DNA from: a virus
DNA: 64,000 nt
Direction: 5' to 3' (one strand)
IMG/VR virus record: IMGVR_UViG_3300020469_003050
Coordinates: 64,001-128,000 of that record
A program made the position numbers and the translations under genes. The first letter of the stretch is position 1, and each line of letters opens with the position of its first letter. This document shows, in pieces, positions 24,616-32,761 of this stretch. The notes below the pieces were generated by a model that had not been told where the DNA came from, searched no databases, and was given only the letters and a program-made list of their open reading frames with translations.

Positions 24616-25935
24616 ATGCAAGTACAAGAACAAAAATCTATTGACGATATTGTAGATGGTGCATTAAAAGATGCAGGTATCGAAATTGATGAGAACTCAG
24701 CAGAACCCGTAGTATTTGACTATACTGATAGGGAAGTCAAAGAAATGATTGTTGCTGGTAGAGTTAGAATGCTTATCAAACATCCGTTCTTTGGTACACT
24801 TGCTACAAGATTAAAATTAGTTGAGGCAGAATGGTGTCCAACAGCCGCAGTTGACGGCAAACATTTTTATTATAACTGTGATTTTTTCAGAACTCTAACA
24901 CCGGAAGAGATTGACTTTGTAGTAGGTCATGAGGTTCTTCACTGTGTTTATGACCATTGTGGTGAAGGTGGTCGTCTATTTGATTTCGATGAGAAGGATC
25001 GTGATGCTAAACTTTGGAACATAGCCGCTGACTATAAAGTTAATCAAGGTTGTGTTGAAAGTAGAATTGGTGTTATGCCAAAGTCTGCATTATTTGATCC
25101 TAAGTATCATGGTAAGTACACTGAGGAGATTTATCAGTATCTAAAAACTACAGGTCAAGGTCAAGATAAAGAAACACTTGACCAACATATCATGGGTAAT
25201 GGTAATGACTCAACAGGTGGTACTGGTGAAAACGATCCTACAGGACGTAAAGCACCAATCAAGATTTCTAAGGAAGAGGCAAAACAACTTAAAGACCAAA
25301 TGAAACAGGCTGTTGTTCAAGCGGCTCAAACTGCTGGTGCTGGTAATATGCCTGGTGATATTAAAAGACTTGTCAAATCTATGACAGAACCTAAGATGGA
25401 TTGGAGACAGTTACTTAATACATCTATTCTAAGTTTACTTAAATCAGATTTTACATGGATGAAACAATCAAGAAAATCTAGGTCAATGGGTGTTTATCTT
25501 CCAGGTCAAAACAATGATACTATGATTGACTTAGGTATTGGTCTTGATGTTTCAGGTTCTATTGACAATAAAATGTTAGCCGACTTCATGGGTGAAGTTG
25601 GAGGCATCATGCAACAGTTTCAGGACTTTAGACTTAGAGTTTGGACTTTCGATACTGAGGTCAACGAATATTCTTTCAAAGAATTCACACCAATGAATGC
25701 TGATGAGATTAAAGATTACGAAATCAAAGGCGGTGGTGGTACTGATTTTGATTGTAACTTTACTTTCATGGAAAACAACGATATCATTCCTGATAAGTTT
25801 GTAATGTTTACTGATGGGTATCCATTTGGTAGTTGGGGTAACCCAAACTATTGTGATACACTATTTGTTATTCATGGTAGTGACCAAATTATCCCACCAT
25901 TCGGCGAACACGCCTACTATCACAAAGCCGCATAA
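24616..25935 (+). CDS. VWA-domain protein with HExxH metallopeptidase-like region
   Basis: A 439-residue protein that joins an N-terminal zinc-peptidase-like region (VGHEVLHCVYDHCGE, a HExxH motif) to a C-terminal von Willebrand A domain with the MIDAS start DVSGSID. This is the DUF2201 layout, usually encoded with a MoxR ATPase. The MoxR gene is at 16903, so the pair is separated by the acyl/halogenase cassette. The start at 24616 has AAAGGT upstream; the in-frame ATG at 24592 lies at the expected transcription start. A 7-bp hairpin follows the stop. Confidence 0.88.
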   Translation: MQVQEQKSIDDIVDGALKDAGIEIDENSAEPVVFDYTDREVKEMIVAGRVRMLIKHPFFGTLATRLKLVEAEWCPTAAVDGKHFYYNCDFFRTLTPEEIDFVVGHEVLHCVYDHCGEGGRLFDFDEKDRDAKLWNIAADYKVNQGCVESRIGVMPKSALFDPKYHGKYTEEIYQYLKTTGQGQDKETLDQHIMGNGNDSTGGTGENDPTGRKAPIKISKEEAKQLKDQMKQAVVQAAQTAGAGNMPGDIKRLVKSMTEPKMDWRQLLNTSILSLLKSDFTWMKQSRKSRSMGVYLPGQNNDTMIDLGIGLDVSGSIDNKMLADFMGEVGGIMQQFQDFRLRVWTFDTEVNEYSFKEFTPMNADEIKDYEIKGGGGTDFDCNFTFMENNDIIPDKFVMFTDGYPFGSWGNPNYCDTLFVIHGSDQIIPPFGEHAYYHKAA

Positions 25936-25939
25936 ATAG

Positions 25940-25960
25940 TAGGGAGTGCAAAACTCCCTA
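25940..25960. terminator. hairpin after the VWA gene
   Basis: TAGGGAG and CTCCCTA form a perfect 7-bp stem around TGCAAAA, five bases after the stop. No T-run follows, so it may stabilise the 3' end more than terminate. Confidence 0.45.
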
Positions 25961-25984
25961 ATCATAAGAGACTAAATATCATTA

Positions 25985-26527
25985 ATGAGCGATACATTAC
26001 TATTGAATGCGGACTACAAACCTCTTGGACTCTCACCTCTTTCTACTCTAACATGGCAAGAAAGTATTAAACTTATCTGGCTTGATAAGATTAATATAGT
26101 TGAATGGCATGATGATTGGGAAGTACATAGTCCTAATCATACTATGAAAGTTCCAAGTGTAATAGCCGTACGTGAATACGTACAACAGGATAGAGAAGGT
26201 ATAAATTTCTCACGTAGGAACGTATTCATACGTGACCATTATACTTGTCAATATTGTTTAGATGCATTCTCTCCGAAAGAACTTACACTGGATCATGTTA
26301 TCCCTAGGTCAAAAGGTGGTAAGTCTGGTTGGGAGAATATGGTATCTGCATGTAAGAAATGTAATCTAGCAAAGGGATCCCGTACTGATATTAAGCCAGT
26401 TAGGACACCAATTAAACCAAACTTCTATAATCTAATGTCTCAAAAGAACTTTACACTAAAGATAAAACACCATATTTGGTTAAATTATTTAGATTGGCCA
26501 GAAGAATATGTTAATTTAGTAGCATAA
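25985..26527 (+). CDS. HNH endonuclease
   Basis: A 180-residue protein. The zinc-bound HNH fold is in the second half: YTCQYCLDAF, then LTLDHVIPRSKGG and WENMVSACKKCNLAKG, i.e. two CxxC pairs around the DH motif and the Asn. The N-terminal part (LLLNADYKPLG) is typical of phage-associated HNH proteins of this size. It could be a homing nuclease or a packaging/recombination nuclease. No intron or inserted gene is seen next to it. Confidence 0.93.
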   Translation: MSDTLLLNADYKPLGLSPLSTLTWQESIKLIWLDKINIVEWHDDWEVHSPNHTMKVPSVIAVREYVQQDREGINFSRRNVFIRDHYTCQYCLDAFSPKELTLDHVIPRSKGGKSGWENMVSACKKCNLAKGSRTDIKPVRTPIKPNFYNLMSQKNFTLKIKHHIWLNYLDWPEEYVNLVA

Positions 26528-26542
26528 TAATCAAATAAAGGC

Positions 26543-26571
26543 TTGACTTCACTCCCTCATTTTGTTATAAT
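26543..26571 (+). promoter_or_regulatory. sigma70-type promoter, copy of the cassette promoter
   Basis: TTGACT at 26543-26548, 17-base spacer, TATAAT at 26566-26571. Nearly identical in -35, spacer start (TTC.CTCC) and -10 (TTTTGTTATAAT) to 18069-18097. Confidence 0.8.
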
Positions 26572-26638
26572 AGTAGTTGAATAATAAGTTATTCTATTAT
26601 ATATAATAAACTAAACTAATGTCAAAGGAGTATACACA

Positions 26639-26923
26639 ATGACAGAAGCAAATAAACAATCGGAGGCTCCAGCAAGTGCAGAAGCACCAGCAGAGGCGCC
26701 GACGGTTACAGTAAATGACTTGGTTAATATTTACAATATTATTGACCTAGCATCAAAACGTGGCGCTTTTCAAGCCGCGGAATTATCATCAGTTGGAGCA
26801 ATCGCTAATAAAGTAAAGGCATTCGTTGACCATGTCCAAGCACAACAAAAGGCGGCGGCAGACGCGGCTGGTGAGGCGGCTGGCGAAAAGCCTGCTGAAA
26901 CTACAGAAGGAACGGATAGTTAA
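26639..26923 (+). CDS. conserved T4-like marine phage protein
   Basis: A 94-residue protein with Ala/Pro/Glu-rich ends and a structured middle (VNDLVNIYNIIDLASKRGAF, then LSSVGAIANKVKAFV). As far as I recall this core is widespread in T4-like cyanophages with no assigned function. AAAGGAG precedes the ATG. It heads a run of small phage genes up to thyA. Confidence 0.75.
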   Translation: MTEANKQSEAPASAEAPAEAPTVTVNDLVNIYNIIDLASKRGAFQAAELSSVGAIANKVKAFVDHVQAQQKAAADAAGEAAGEKPAETTEGTDS

Positions 26924-26925
26924 TT

Positions 26926-27567
26926 ATGGCAACTATTACTAAACATATCGGTAGACATAAAGGCACGGGTCAACGCCTAAGTGTAGTCTTTATGCAAATA
27001 CCAGAAGACAAGGAACATGCTCTAGTAGTTTACTCAGACATGTTGCAAGATAAATTTCATGATGATTTTATGGCGGCAATTACATCGCCTGAAGGTCAAT
27101 CTGCAAATCATTTGCATGAGGCACTTCAACGTAAAACATTTTGGAATGGGGAAACAATGTTACAATCTCTACACTCTAGTGGTCACTTAAAAAAAGTACC
27201 AGTAGATGCAGTGATTATGCAACCAACGCCATCACAACAAATCCCACTAGCAGATATTCTTACAGAAATGGATAATATCAAAGAGGGAGCAGTTGAACCG
27301 TCACCTGACGTAGGCGAAATGCCAGGTCAGAGAATTGACGAACAAGTAGCACTTAATAGTGAAATGGATAATAAAGCAATCGCACAAAATCTTTTACAAC
27401 AGGCTGTTCTATTAGAGGACGAGGCTGTAAAGAAAAGAAATGAAGCGGTTAAGTATGATCCAACTCTAGCACAAAAGGCGGCAGAAGAACCGAAACGTGG
27501 TAGAGGTAGACCGAAAGGTACTACTAAGGAAGCTATGTCGGCGAAAACAACCTCAGCAGAGGTATAA
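26926..27567 (+). CDS. phage protein with AT-hook-like C-terminus
   Basis: A 213-residue protein. The N-terminal 100 residues form an alpha/beta region (TKHIGRHKGTGQRLSVVFMQIPED), followed by an acidic linker and a basic end with KRGRGRPKGTTK, which matches the AT-hook (RGRP) used for minor-groove binding. A similar protein is common in T4-like cyanophages. DNA binding is an inference from that motif. Confidence 0.7.
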   Translation: MATITKHIGRHKGTGQRLSVVFMQIPEDKEHALVVYSDMLQDKFHDDFMAAITSPEGQSANHLHEALQRKTFWNGETMLQSLHSSGHLKKVPVDAVIMQPTPSQQIPLADILTEMDNIKEGAVEPSPDVGEMPGQRIDEQVALNSEMDNKAIAQNLLQQAVLLEDEAVKKRNEAVKYDPTLAQKAAEEPKRGRGRPKGTTKEAMSAKTTSAEV

Positions 27568-27571
27568 AACT

Positions 27572-27841
27572 ATGAGTAGGCGTAGTGAAATATTAGATGC
27601 AATTACACGTGAACGTGAAAAGCATACAGATATGCCCGGTTCAGAATTAGATATTAAGAACACACCCAATGATTGGGTTGCTATAGCATCTTATTATCTT
27701 GTTCAGAATACACGGAGAGCCACTATGCTTACTCCACCATCAGCGGAAGATTATAAGGATAACTTGGTAAAAGCAGGTGCAGTAATCTTAGCCGCAATCG
27801 AACACATAGATTCGATGAAAGATAAGGACGAACTATCGTAA
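27572..27841 (+). CDS. small phage protein
   Basis: An 89-residue protein starting at MSRRSEILDAI; the longer frame upstream overlaps the preceding gene and was not used. The layout (NDWVAIASYYLVQNTRR, then VKAGAVILAAIEHID) resembles small phage proteins related to the dATP/dGTP-pyrophosphohydrolase-like or DUF-type helical proteins, but no motif settles this. It overlaps the next ATG by one base. Confidence 0.6.
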   Translation: MSRRSEILDAITREREKHTDMPGSELDIKNTPNDWVAIASYYLVQNTRRATMLTPPSAEDYKDNLVKAGAVILAAIEHIDSMKDKDELS

Positions 27842-28185
27842 TGGAATTTGATAGAGAAGGAGAATTTGATAGGGTAATGGAAGAAATCTTTCCAGTAAGC
27901 ATTCCTTCTGCATTCGTTAAAAGTATCAGTGTAAAATTAGCAAACGGTCAGCAAGTCGTTTTAAAAGGCGATGAACTAGTAAATCCACTACCTGTTGCAA
28001 ATGACTTTAGTTGGGATAAACTTGTAGAGCAATTCGATGCCATAGAAGATATCCAAGTGTTTATTGATATGCCTGCCATTAGGCAGAACGTAGTAATGAA
28101 CGTAAAAAAGATACTAAATAATCATTTTAAAGAGTACTTAGAAAAGGAAGCTAAGAAAAAGCAGGAGAAGGATGATGGCGATTAA
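27841..28185 (+). CDS. conserved T4-like marine phage protein
   Basis: A 114-residue acidic protein (FDRVMEEIFPVSIPSAFVKSI start) with a lysine-rich C-terminal tail. A protein with this FPxxIPxxFV opening is frequent next to nucleotide-metabolism genes in T4-like cyanophages. Function unknown. The end overlaps the DHFR start. Confidence 0.68.
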   Translation: MEFDREGEFDRVMEEIFPVSIPSAFVKSISVKLANGQQVVLKGDELVNPLPVANDFSWDKLVEQFDAIEDIQVFIDMPAIRQNVVMNVKKILNNHFKEYLEKEAKKKQEKDDGD

Positions 28186-28693
28186 TATGATTTTAGCCGC
28201 CGACGAATACGGTGGCATCGGTTACAAAAACGATTTACCTTGGGCAAAAATCAAACTAGATTTAAAATGGTTCGCAGGTTGGACAACTGATAATGTAGTT
28301 GTCATGGGCTCTAATACTTGGAAGAGTTTAGGAAAAATAGCCCCATTAAAAGACAGACTCAATTACGTAATAACTTCTAAACATATGGAAGACTTTCCAG
28401 GTGCTCATGATTTATATGACCACAATCAATATTCACTTGAAAGTATCATTACTGCAATTCAATCAAGACATGGAACTAAAGACATATACATTATAGGTGG
28501 TAAAAAACTTTATGATGATGGTTATAAGTTTTGTGATAAAATATTTTTAACTAGAATTGAAGGTGCATTTTCAGTAGACACTACAGTAGATATTATGGAA
28601 TATCTAAAAGAATTCAAAAAGACTAAAGCAACCAAATACGTAAACCCATACCCAGAACCTCATTGTACATTTGAGATATGGGATAGAAAATAG
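28172..28693 (+). CDS. folA: dihydrofolate reductase
   Basis: Reduces dihydrofolate for thymidylate synthesis. The 173-residue protein has NMILAADEYGGIGYKNDLPW (catalytic and folate-binding start), VVMGSNTWKSLG (NADPH loop) and YIIGGKKLYDD, in the usual order and at normal length. Two adjacent ATG codons (28172, 28175) are possible starts. It overlaps the preceding gene and is followed by thyA, the usual T4-like pairing frd-td. Confidence 0.96.
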   Translation: MMAINMILAADEYGGIGYKNDLPWAKIKLDLKWFAGWTTDNVVVMGSNTWKSLGKIAPLKDRLNYVITSKHMEDFPGAHDLYDHNQYSLESIITAIQSRHGTKDIYIIGGKKLYDDGYKFCDKIFLTRIEGAFSVDTTVDIMEYLKEFKKTKATKYVNPYPEPHCTFEIWDRK

Positions 28694-28701
28694 GATAGTA
28701 A

Positions 28702-29571
28702 ATGGCTAATTGGGAAGAAGAGGAATACCTTTCCTTACTACAACATGTAATGGATACAGGCGAGAAGCGAGACCAAGAACGAACTGGTACAGGAACTCGT
28801 AGTATATTTTATGCACATTTAAACTTTCAACTTGAAGCTGGTCTACCTTTATTAACAACTAAAAAAGTAAACTTCAAAGCAATACTAAGTGAATTACTTT
28901 GGTTCTTAGAAGGGTCTAGTGATGAACGTAGACTAGCAGAAATTCATTACGGTGATAAACGAGAGAATTTAATTGGTAAGAGAACTATTTGGACTGACAA
29001 TGCTGACAAGCAAGGTAAAGAATTAGGCTTTACTAACACTGATACAGTAAAGAACTTAGGACCAGTGTATGGTGTTCAATGGAGAAATTCTAACGGTGTT
29101 GACCAGATAGCTGAAATTATAAAAACTATTAAAGAGAATCCACAATCACGTAGACATATTCTTAATGCATGGAATCCAAGGGATGTAGATATGATGGCTT
29201 TACCACCATGTCATACTATGTCACAATTCTATGTATCTAATGATAGAAAATTATCTTGTAACATGTATCAACGTAGTGCAGATTTATTTTTAGGAGTTCC
29301 ATTTAACATTGCATCATATTCATTATTAACTTATATGATTGCACATGTTTGTAAGTTAGGTGTTGGTGATTTTAATCATATCTTTGGTGACTGTCACGTA
29401 TATGAGGATCACTTTGATGCAGTCAAAGAGCAATTAGAAAGACAAGCAGAACATTTTCCTAAACTAAAAATTAATAGAACTGTTGAGTCTATAGATGATT
29501 TTAAAATAGAAGATTTTGAATTGATTGGTTACGACCCTCAGCCTTTTATTAAAGCATCGATGTCAGTTTAG
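28702..29571 (+). CDS. thyA: thymidylate synthase
   Basis: Converts dUMP to dTMP. The 289-residue protein has RTGTGTRSIF, LLTTKKVNFKAILSELLWFL, the catalytic-Cys motif LPPCHTMSQFYV, NMYQRSADLFLGVPFN and GDCHVYEDH. Length fits the ThyA (T4 td) group. Its 3' end overlaps that of the convergent rpiB gene by 23 bases. Confidence 0.98.
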   Translation: MANWEEEEYLSLLQHVMDTGEKRDQERTGTGTRSIFYAHLNFQLEAGLPLLTTKKVNFKAILSELLWFLEGSSDERRLAEIHYGDKRENLIGKRTIWTDNADKQGKELGFTNTDTVKNLGPVYGVQWRNSNGVDQIAEIIKTIKENPQSRRHILNAWNPRDVDMMALPPCHTMSQFYVSNDRKLSCNMYQRSADLFLGVPFNIASYSLLTYMIAHVCKLGVGDFNHIFGDCHVYEDHFDAVKEQLERQAEHFPKLKINRTVESIDDFKIEDFELIGYDPQPFIKASMSV

Positions 29572-30007
29572 CAACTCTATCTTTATGTCTACCACCTTCA
29601 AATTTGGTAGTTAAAAACTTATCAACAATTTTTAATGCATCTTTTGTAGAAGTAAAATCTGCACCTAAACATAATACGTTTGCATCATTATGTAGTCTTG
29701 CCATTTCTGCTTCTTTAGGAGTGCGAACTGTTACTGCACGAATATGTGGATATCGATTGGCCGCTATTGCTACACCAAACCCAGAACCACATACTAAAAT
29801 CCCTCTATCAAAAACTGACTTCATTTCTAAAGCCAAACTCTTTACTACATCTGGATAATCTACTTTTGCTTTACTATCATAGCAACCACAATCTAAATAT
29901 GTTACTATATCGCTTGTTATATCTTTGTCAATAGGAACAAGATGTTTCTCTATTGCACATTTTAATTCATAACCTCTATGGTCTGAACCTGTTATTAAAT
30001 CAGTCAT
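29549..30007 (-). CDS. rpiB: ribose-5-phosphate isomerase B
   Basis: Interconverts ribose-5-phosphate and ribulose-5-phosphate. The 152-residue protein has the RpiB/LacAB start GSDHRGYELK, GILVCGSGFGVAIAANRYPHIRAV (active-site Cys and glycine loop) and LHNDANVLCLG (catalytic-site His/Asn). It is the last gene of the minus-strand radical SAM run and its ATG overlaps the upstream stop (TAATG). In this context it may isomerise a sugar phosphate of a dedicated pathway or feed PRPP production (inference). Confidence 0.93.
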   Translation of the reverse strand: MTDLITGSDHRGYELKCAIEKHLVPIDKDITSDIVTYLDCGCYDSKAKVDYPDVVKSLALEMKSVFDRGILVCGSGFGVAIAANRYPHIRAVTVRTPKEAEMARLHNDANVLCLGADFTSTKDALKIVDKFLTTKFEGGRHKDRVAKLTSML

Positions 30008-30696
30008 TAAAAATCTATTTCCCTTCCTTTGTTTTCCCATGTACCAAATCTTGTAGGCTCTGCACCTTTAGGTCCACCCAACTCAGTAGGTATTTCCCAC
30101 GGTAAAGGTTTAGATTTATCTATTATTGGTTTAGGTAAACAAAATACTAAATGTGTTCTTAATATCTTACTTGCGTTTATGGCGGTGTGTCTTTTTGTAG
30201 TATCAACTTTATATACTCCACCATATGGTATTCTGCATACTTTATCATCGATAACCATAAAACATTTATCATCAGTTACTAAAGGAATATGCAATCTTGG
30301 TGTGTTGTCTTTATGATATGTTAAACATTTTTTCATTCCTAACATCATAAATCTACCTCTCAGGACTCCATATTCTTCGTATAATGCATTTACTACTTCG
30401 CCTATATATGTACCTTTCCATATATCACAAACTAGATTAAATACATCTTCTTCTAGTACTACATCACGTACTTTAGGTCCTGAGTTTTCGTAATCTTGTT
30501 CTGGAAAGTAATTATCCCAATCGTATAGCAAACTGCCACAACTATCAGTTAATTGCTTTTCACCCTCAATACCTTCTCTACATTGAACTGCTATCTGATA
30601 TTCATTATCAATAAGTTTCTGTTCAATGTCAAGTCCTTTGAACTCTCCTACAAGTCTCTTGTAATCGAATTCTATGTCTAATTTTTCTACACTCAT
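30007..30696 (-). CDS. 2OG-Fe(II) oxygenase, Asp/Asn beta-hydroxylase type
   Basis: A 229-residue protein. TYHKDNTPRLHIPLVTDDKC contains the HxD iron ligands and the Arg of aspartyl/asparaginyl beta-hydroxylases, and KRHTAINASK with RTHLVFCL provides the distal His and the Arg for 2-oxoglutarate. It is one of three such proteins on this strand. A hydroxylase next to radical SAM proteins and an aminotransferase suggests modification of an amino acid or peptide (inference). Overlaps both neighbours. Confidence 0.82.
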   Translation of the reverse strand: MSVEKLDIEFDYKRLVGEFKGLDIEQKLIDNEYQIAVQCREGIEGEKQLTDSCGSLLYDWDNYFPEQDYENSGPKVRDVVLEEDVFNLVCDIWKGTYIGEVVNALYEEYGVLRGRFMMLGMKKCLTYHKDNTPRLHIPLVTDDKCFMVIDDKVCRIPYGGVYKVDTTKRHTAINASKILRTHLVFCLPKPIIDKSKPLPWEIPTELGGPKGAEPTRFGTWENKGREIDF

Positions 30697-31613
30697 TCAA
30701 AGTCCTCGTAATGTTTGTCGTGTTCTTGCAAAGCATAAGACAAACATAATCTATTAATATATCCGTCTCTTTCAAAATGATTGTCTTTATCTTTTGTACT
30801 AATGCCAAAGATAACACTATCACTTGGTTCTATTTCTAATGTCTTTGCTAACTCGATTTGTTTCTGTCTATATTTATTACACATATAATCAGGACTGAAC
30901 TCTTTCATTAATTCTGAATGTATTTTCATTCCAGCCATCTGTGTATAAAAGTGTTGATTTTGTAATTGCAATGCGGTACGTTCAACATTTCTTTTATATA
31001 ACATACCTGTACGCAATCCTCCAGTAGCGAATGTCTTACTGAAACTAAATGCTACATGGGTTATGCATTTATGATTTAAATCTAATCTAGGTACTTCTGC
31101 TACACCAAACAAACAACAATCTATGAATATAGCAACATTTCTTTTATTACATGTTTCTATTATTCTATCCCAGTCAAAATGTACGTTCCCAGTAGCACTA
31201 AAAGGATAACTTATAATCAAAGATGAATTGATTGGTATGTCTTTATATGTATCTAATACAGGTATCCCTAGGTCCCTGTGATACGTGTACTCGCCTCTGA
31301 GTACATGTAAGTATTTTGCAGTCTCATAGAAGTCGGTAAATGCATCAGTAATACCGTTAGTAACTAATCTATTAGTAAACTTATCAAGTCCCATTATCTT
31401 AAACTTTTTACTAGAATGTATCCACTCATCATATTGTTCTAAGAATGCCATTTGGTCATGTAATATTGAAAAGTCATAAGAGTCATTAAAGATATTAACT
31501 GAACTTCCTACCTCAATAACATCTTCATCTACAATAGCTTTTGCTTTACGAATAGCCTGTTCTCTATTCTCACAATGTTCTGTAAATAAATCTATCTTAT
31601 CTAATCTTTTCAT
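30693..31613 (-). CDS. PLP-dependent aminotransferase, fold type I
   Basis: The 306-residue protein has IFIDCCLFGVAEV (the Asp that pairs with the PLP ring nitrogen) and SFSKTFATGGLRTGML, the Lys that binds PLP followed by the phosphate-binding Arg, as in class I/II aminotransferases such as histidinol-phosphate aminotransferase. The protein is shorter than usual (about 350-400), with a reduced N-terminal part. It overlaps the radical SAM gene upstream. The amino donor and acceptor are unknown. Confidence 0.85.
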   Translation of the reverse strand: MKRLDKIDLFTEHCENREQAIRKAKAIVDEDVIEVGSSVNIFNDSYDFSILHDQMAFLEQYDEWIHSSKKFKIMGLDKFTNRLVTNGITDAFTDFYETAKYLHVLRGEYTYHRDLGIPVLDTYKDIPINSSLIISYPFSATGNVHFDWDRIIETCNKRNVAIFIDCCLFGVAEVPRLDLNHKCITHVAFSFSKTFATGGLRTGMLYKRNVERTALQLQNQHFYTQMAGMKIHSELMKEFSPDYMCNKYRQKQIELAKTLEIEPSDSVIFGISTKDKDNHFERDGYINRLCLSYALQEHDKHYEDFE

Positions 31614-32760
31614 TTGGATATATTCTTACTTGGTGGCCTGGTGCCCTTTTTGGTATCTTACTATCTGCACTTGAAACACAACTTTCACTAATACACGGCT
31701 TAGGCTTATCAAATAGTTTAAATCCACTTTCGATATATCCTAGTGGTTCATCTGCACAACTGTAAGAACGTTTAATACTTCCGTCTGGTTCTCTTATGAT
31801 AACACCTTTGAAGCCACTAGTACAATCCCAACCTTTGAACTTATTAAAGTTGAAAGCATTAAATCTTTCTGCTTGGTCTATGTACCACTTCTTGCCTTTG
31901 CTATCTTCAAACTCTACTTGCATGATTGGTGGGACACCTTTATCATCACCATTCATTATGTCTTGGTTCCACATAGTCTTTGCTGGCTTAGGTCTTATAA
32001 TCTTTTTACCTGTTGTCTTTTGTAAATCATCTGTGTATGCACGTTGTGGCATACCATTCTGCATAATCTCTAATTGCTTATCTGTATAACCTTTAACAAC
32101 AAAAGAAGCAGTAGGATCAGATTGAGGCTTTAACGTAACATTAATACCTCTGTTATGAAAGTATAATGCATTATCCCAATCAACATCAAATCTTTCAGGA
32201 ACAAGAACCATATTAATAGTTACTTGTATATCATATTCCATACATAATAAAAGTTTGTCTGCAAATTCTTCTGGCTTTGCAAACTCTCTATGATAACTGG
32301 CTGTAATACTTGCTCTATGCATTTTACCTACTATCTCAGCATACTTTATAAACCAATCTTTTTTACGAGAGATATTACTAGTCATATGAACGCTAGTGTA
32401 ATTACAATTATCGACATCATCAGCCAAATGTTGTAAGATGTCCAAGTATCCTGGATGGAAAGTAGGCTCACCACCAGATAAACTAAAATGAAAACTATTA
32501 AACCCATTATCACGTGCTTGCCTCTTTATCTCATCAATAGTTGCTAAACACAATTCTGTAGGTCTATGGTCTTTTCTATCTGACCTAGCATAAGGCCAAC
32601 AGTAACTACATTTATAATTACAGAAACGACCTAGTAACCAAGACACTGAGAATAAATCTCTATACAATAAAGTACGTTGTCCTACTTTGACAATATCATC
32701 AAAAGGTATCTTAGTAAAATCATACTGTGACCATTTAAGTGATTGCTTATCTATTTCCAT
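31597..32760 (-). CDS. radical SAM protein, type A
   Basis: A 387-residue radical SAM protein. The 4Fe-4S motif CNYKCSYC (in LLGRFCNYKCSYCWPYARSD) and the SAM motif SGGEPTFHP are intact. The C-terminal part has more cysteines (KGWDCTSGFKG, YSCADEPLG, then CISESCVSS), possibly for a second cluster (a twitch or SPASM-like end). The same type occurs at 39338. Substrate unknown. Confidence 0.9.
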   Translation of the reverse strand: MEIDKQSLKWSQYDFTKIPFDDIVKVGQRTLLYRDLFSVSWLLGRFCNYKCSYCWPYARSDRKDHRPTELCLATIDEIKRQARDNGFNSFHFSLSGGEPTFHPGYLDILQHLADDVDNCNYTSVHMTSNISRKKDWFIKYAEIVGKMHRASITASYHREFAKPEEFADKLLLCMEYDIQVTINMVLVPERFDVDWDNALYFHNRGINVTLKPQSDPTASFVVKGYTDKQLEIMQNGMPQRAYTDDLQKTTGKKIIRPKPAKTMWNQDIMNGDDKGVPPIMQVEFEDSKGKKWYIDQAERFNAFNFNKFKGWDCTSGFKGVIIREPDGSIKRSYSCADEPLGYIESGFKLFDKPKPCISESCVSSADSKIPKRAPGHQVRIYPNEKIR

Positions 32761-32761
32761 C

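Noticed and set aside
24592-24616. Upstream ATG as start of the VWA gene (and the same in the MoxR gene, 52298 and 61276)
   Set aside because: These ATGs fall at the expected transcription start; the downstream ATGs have a ribosome site at the right distance.
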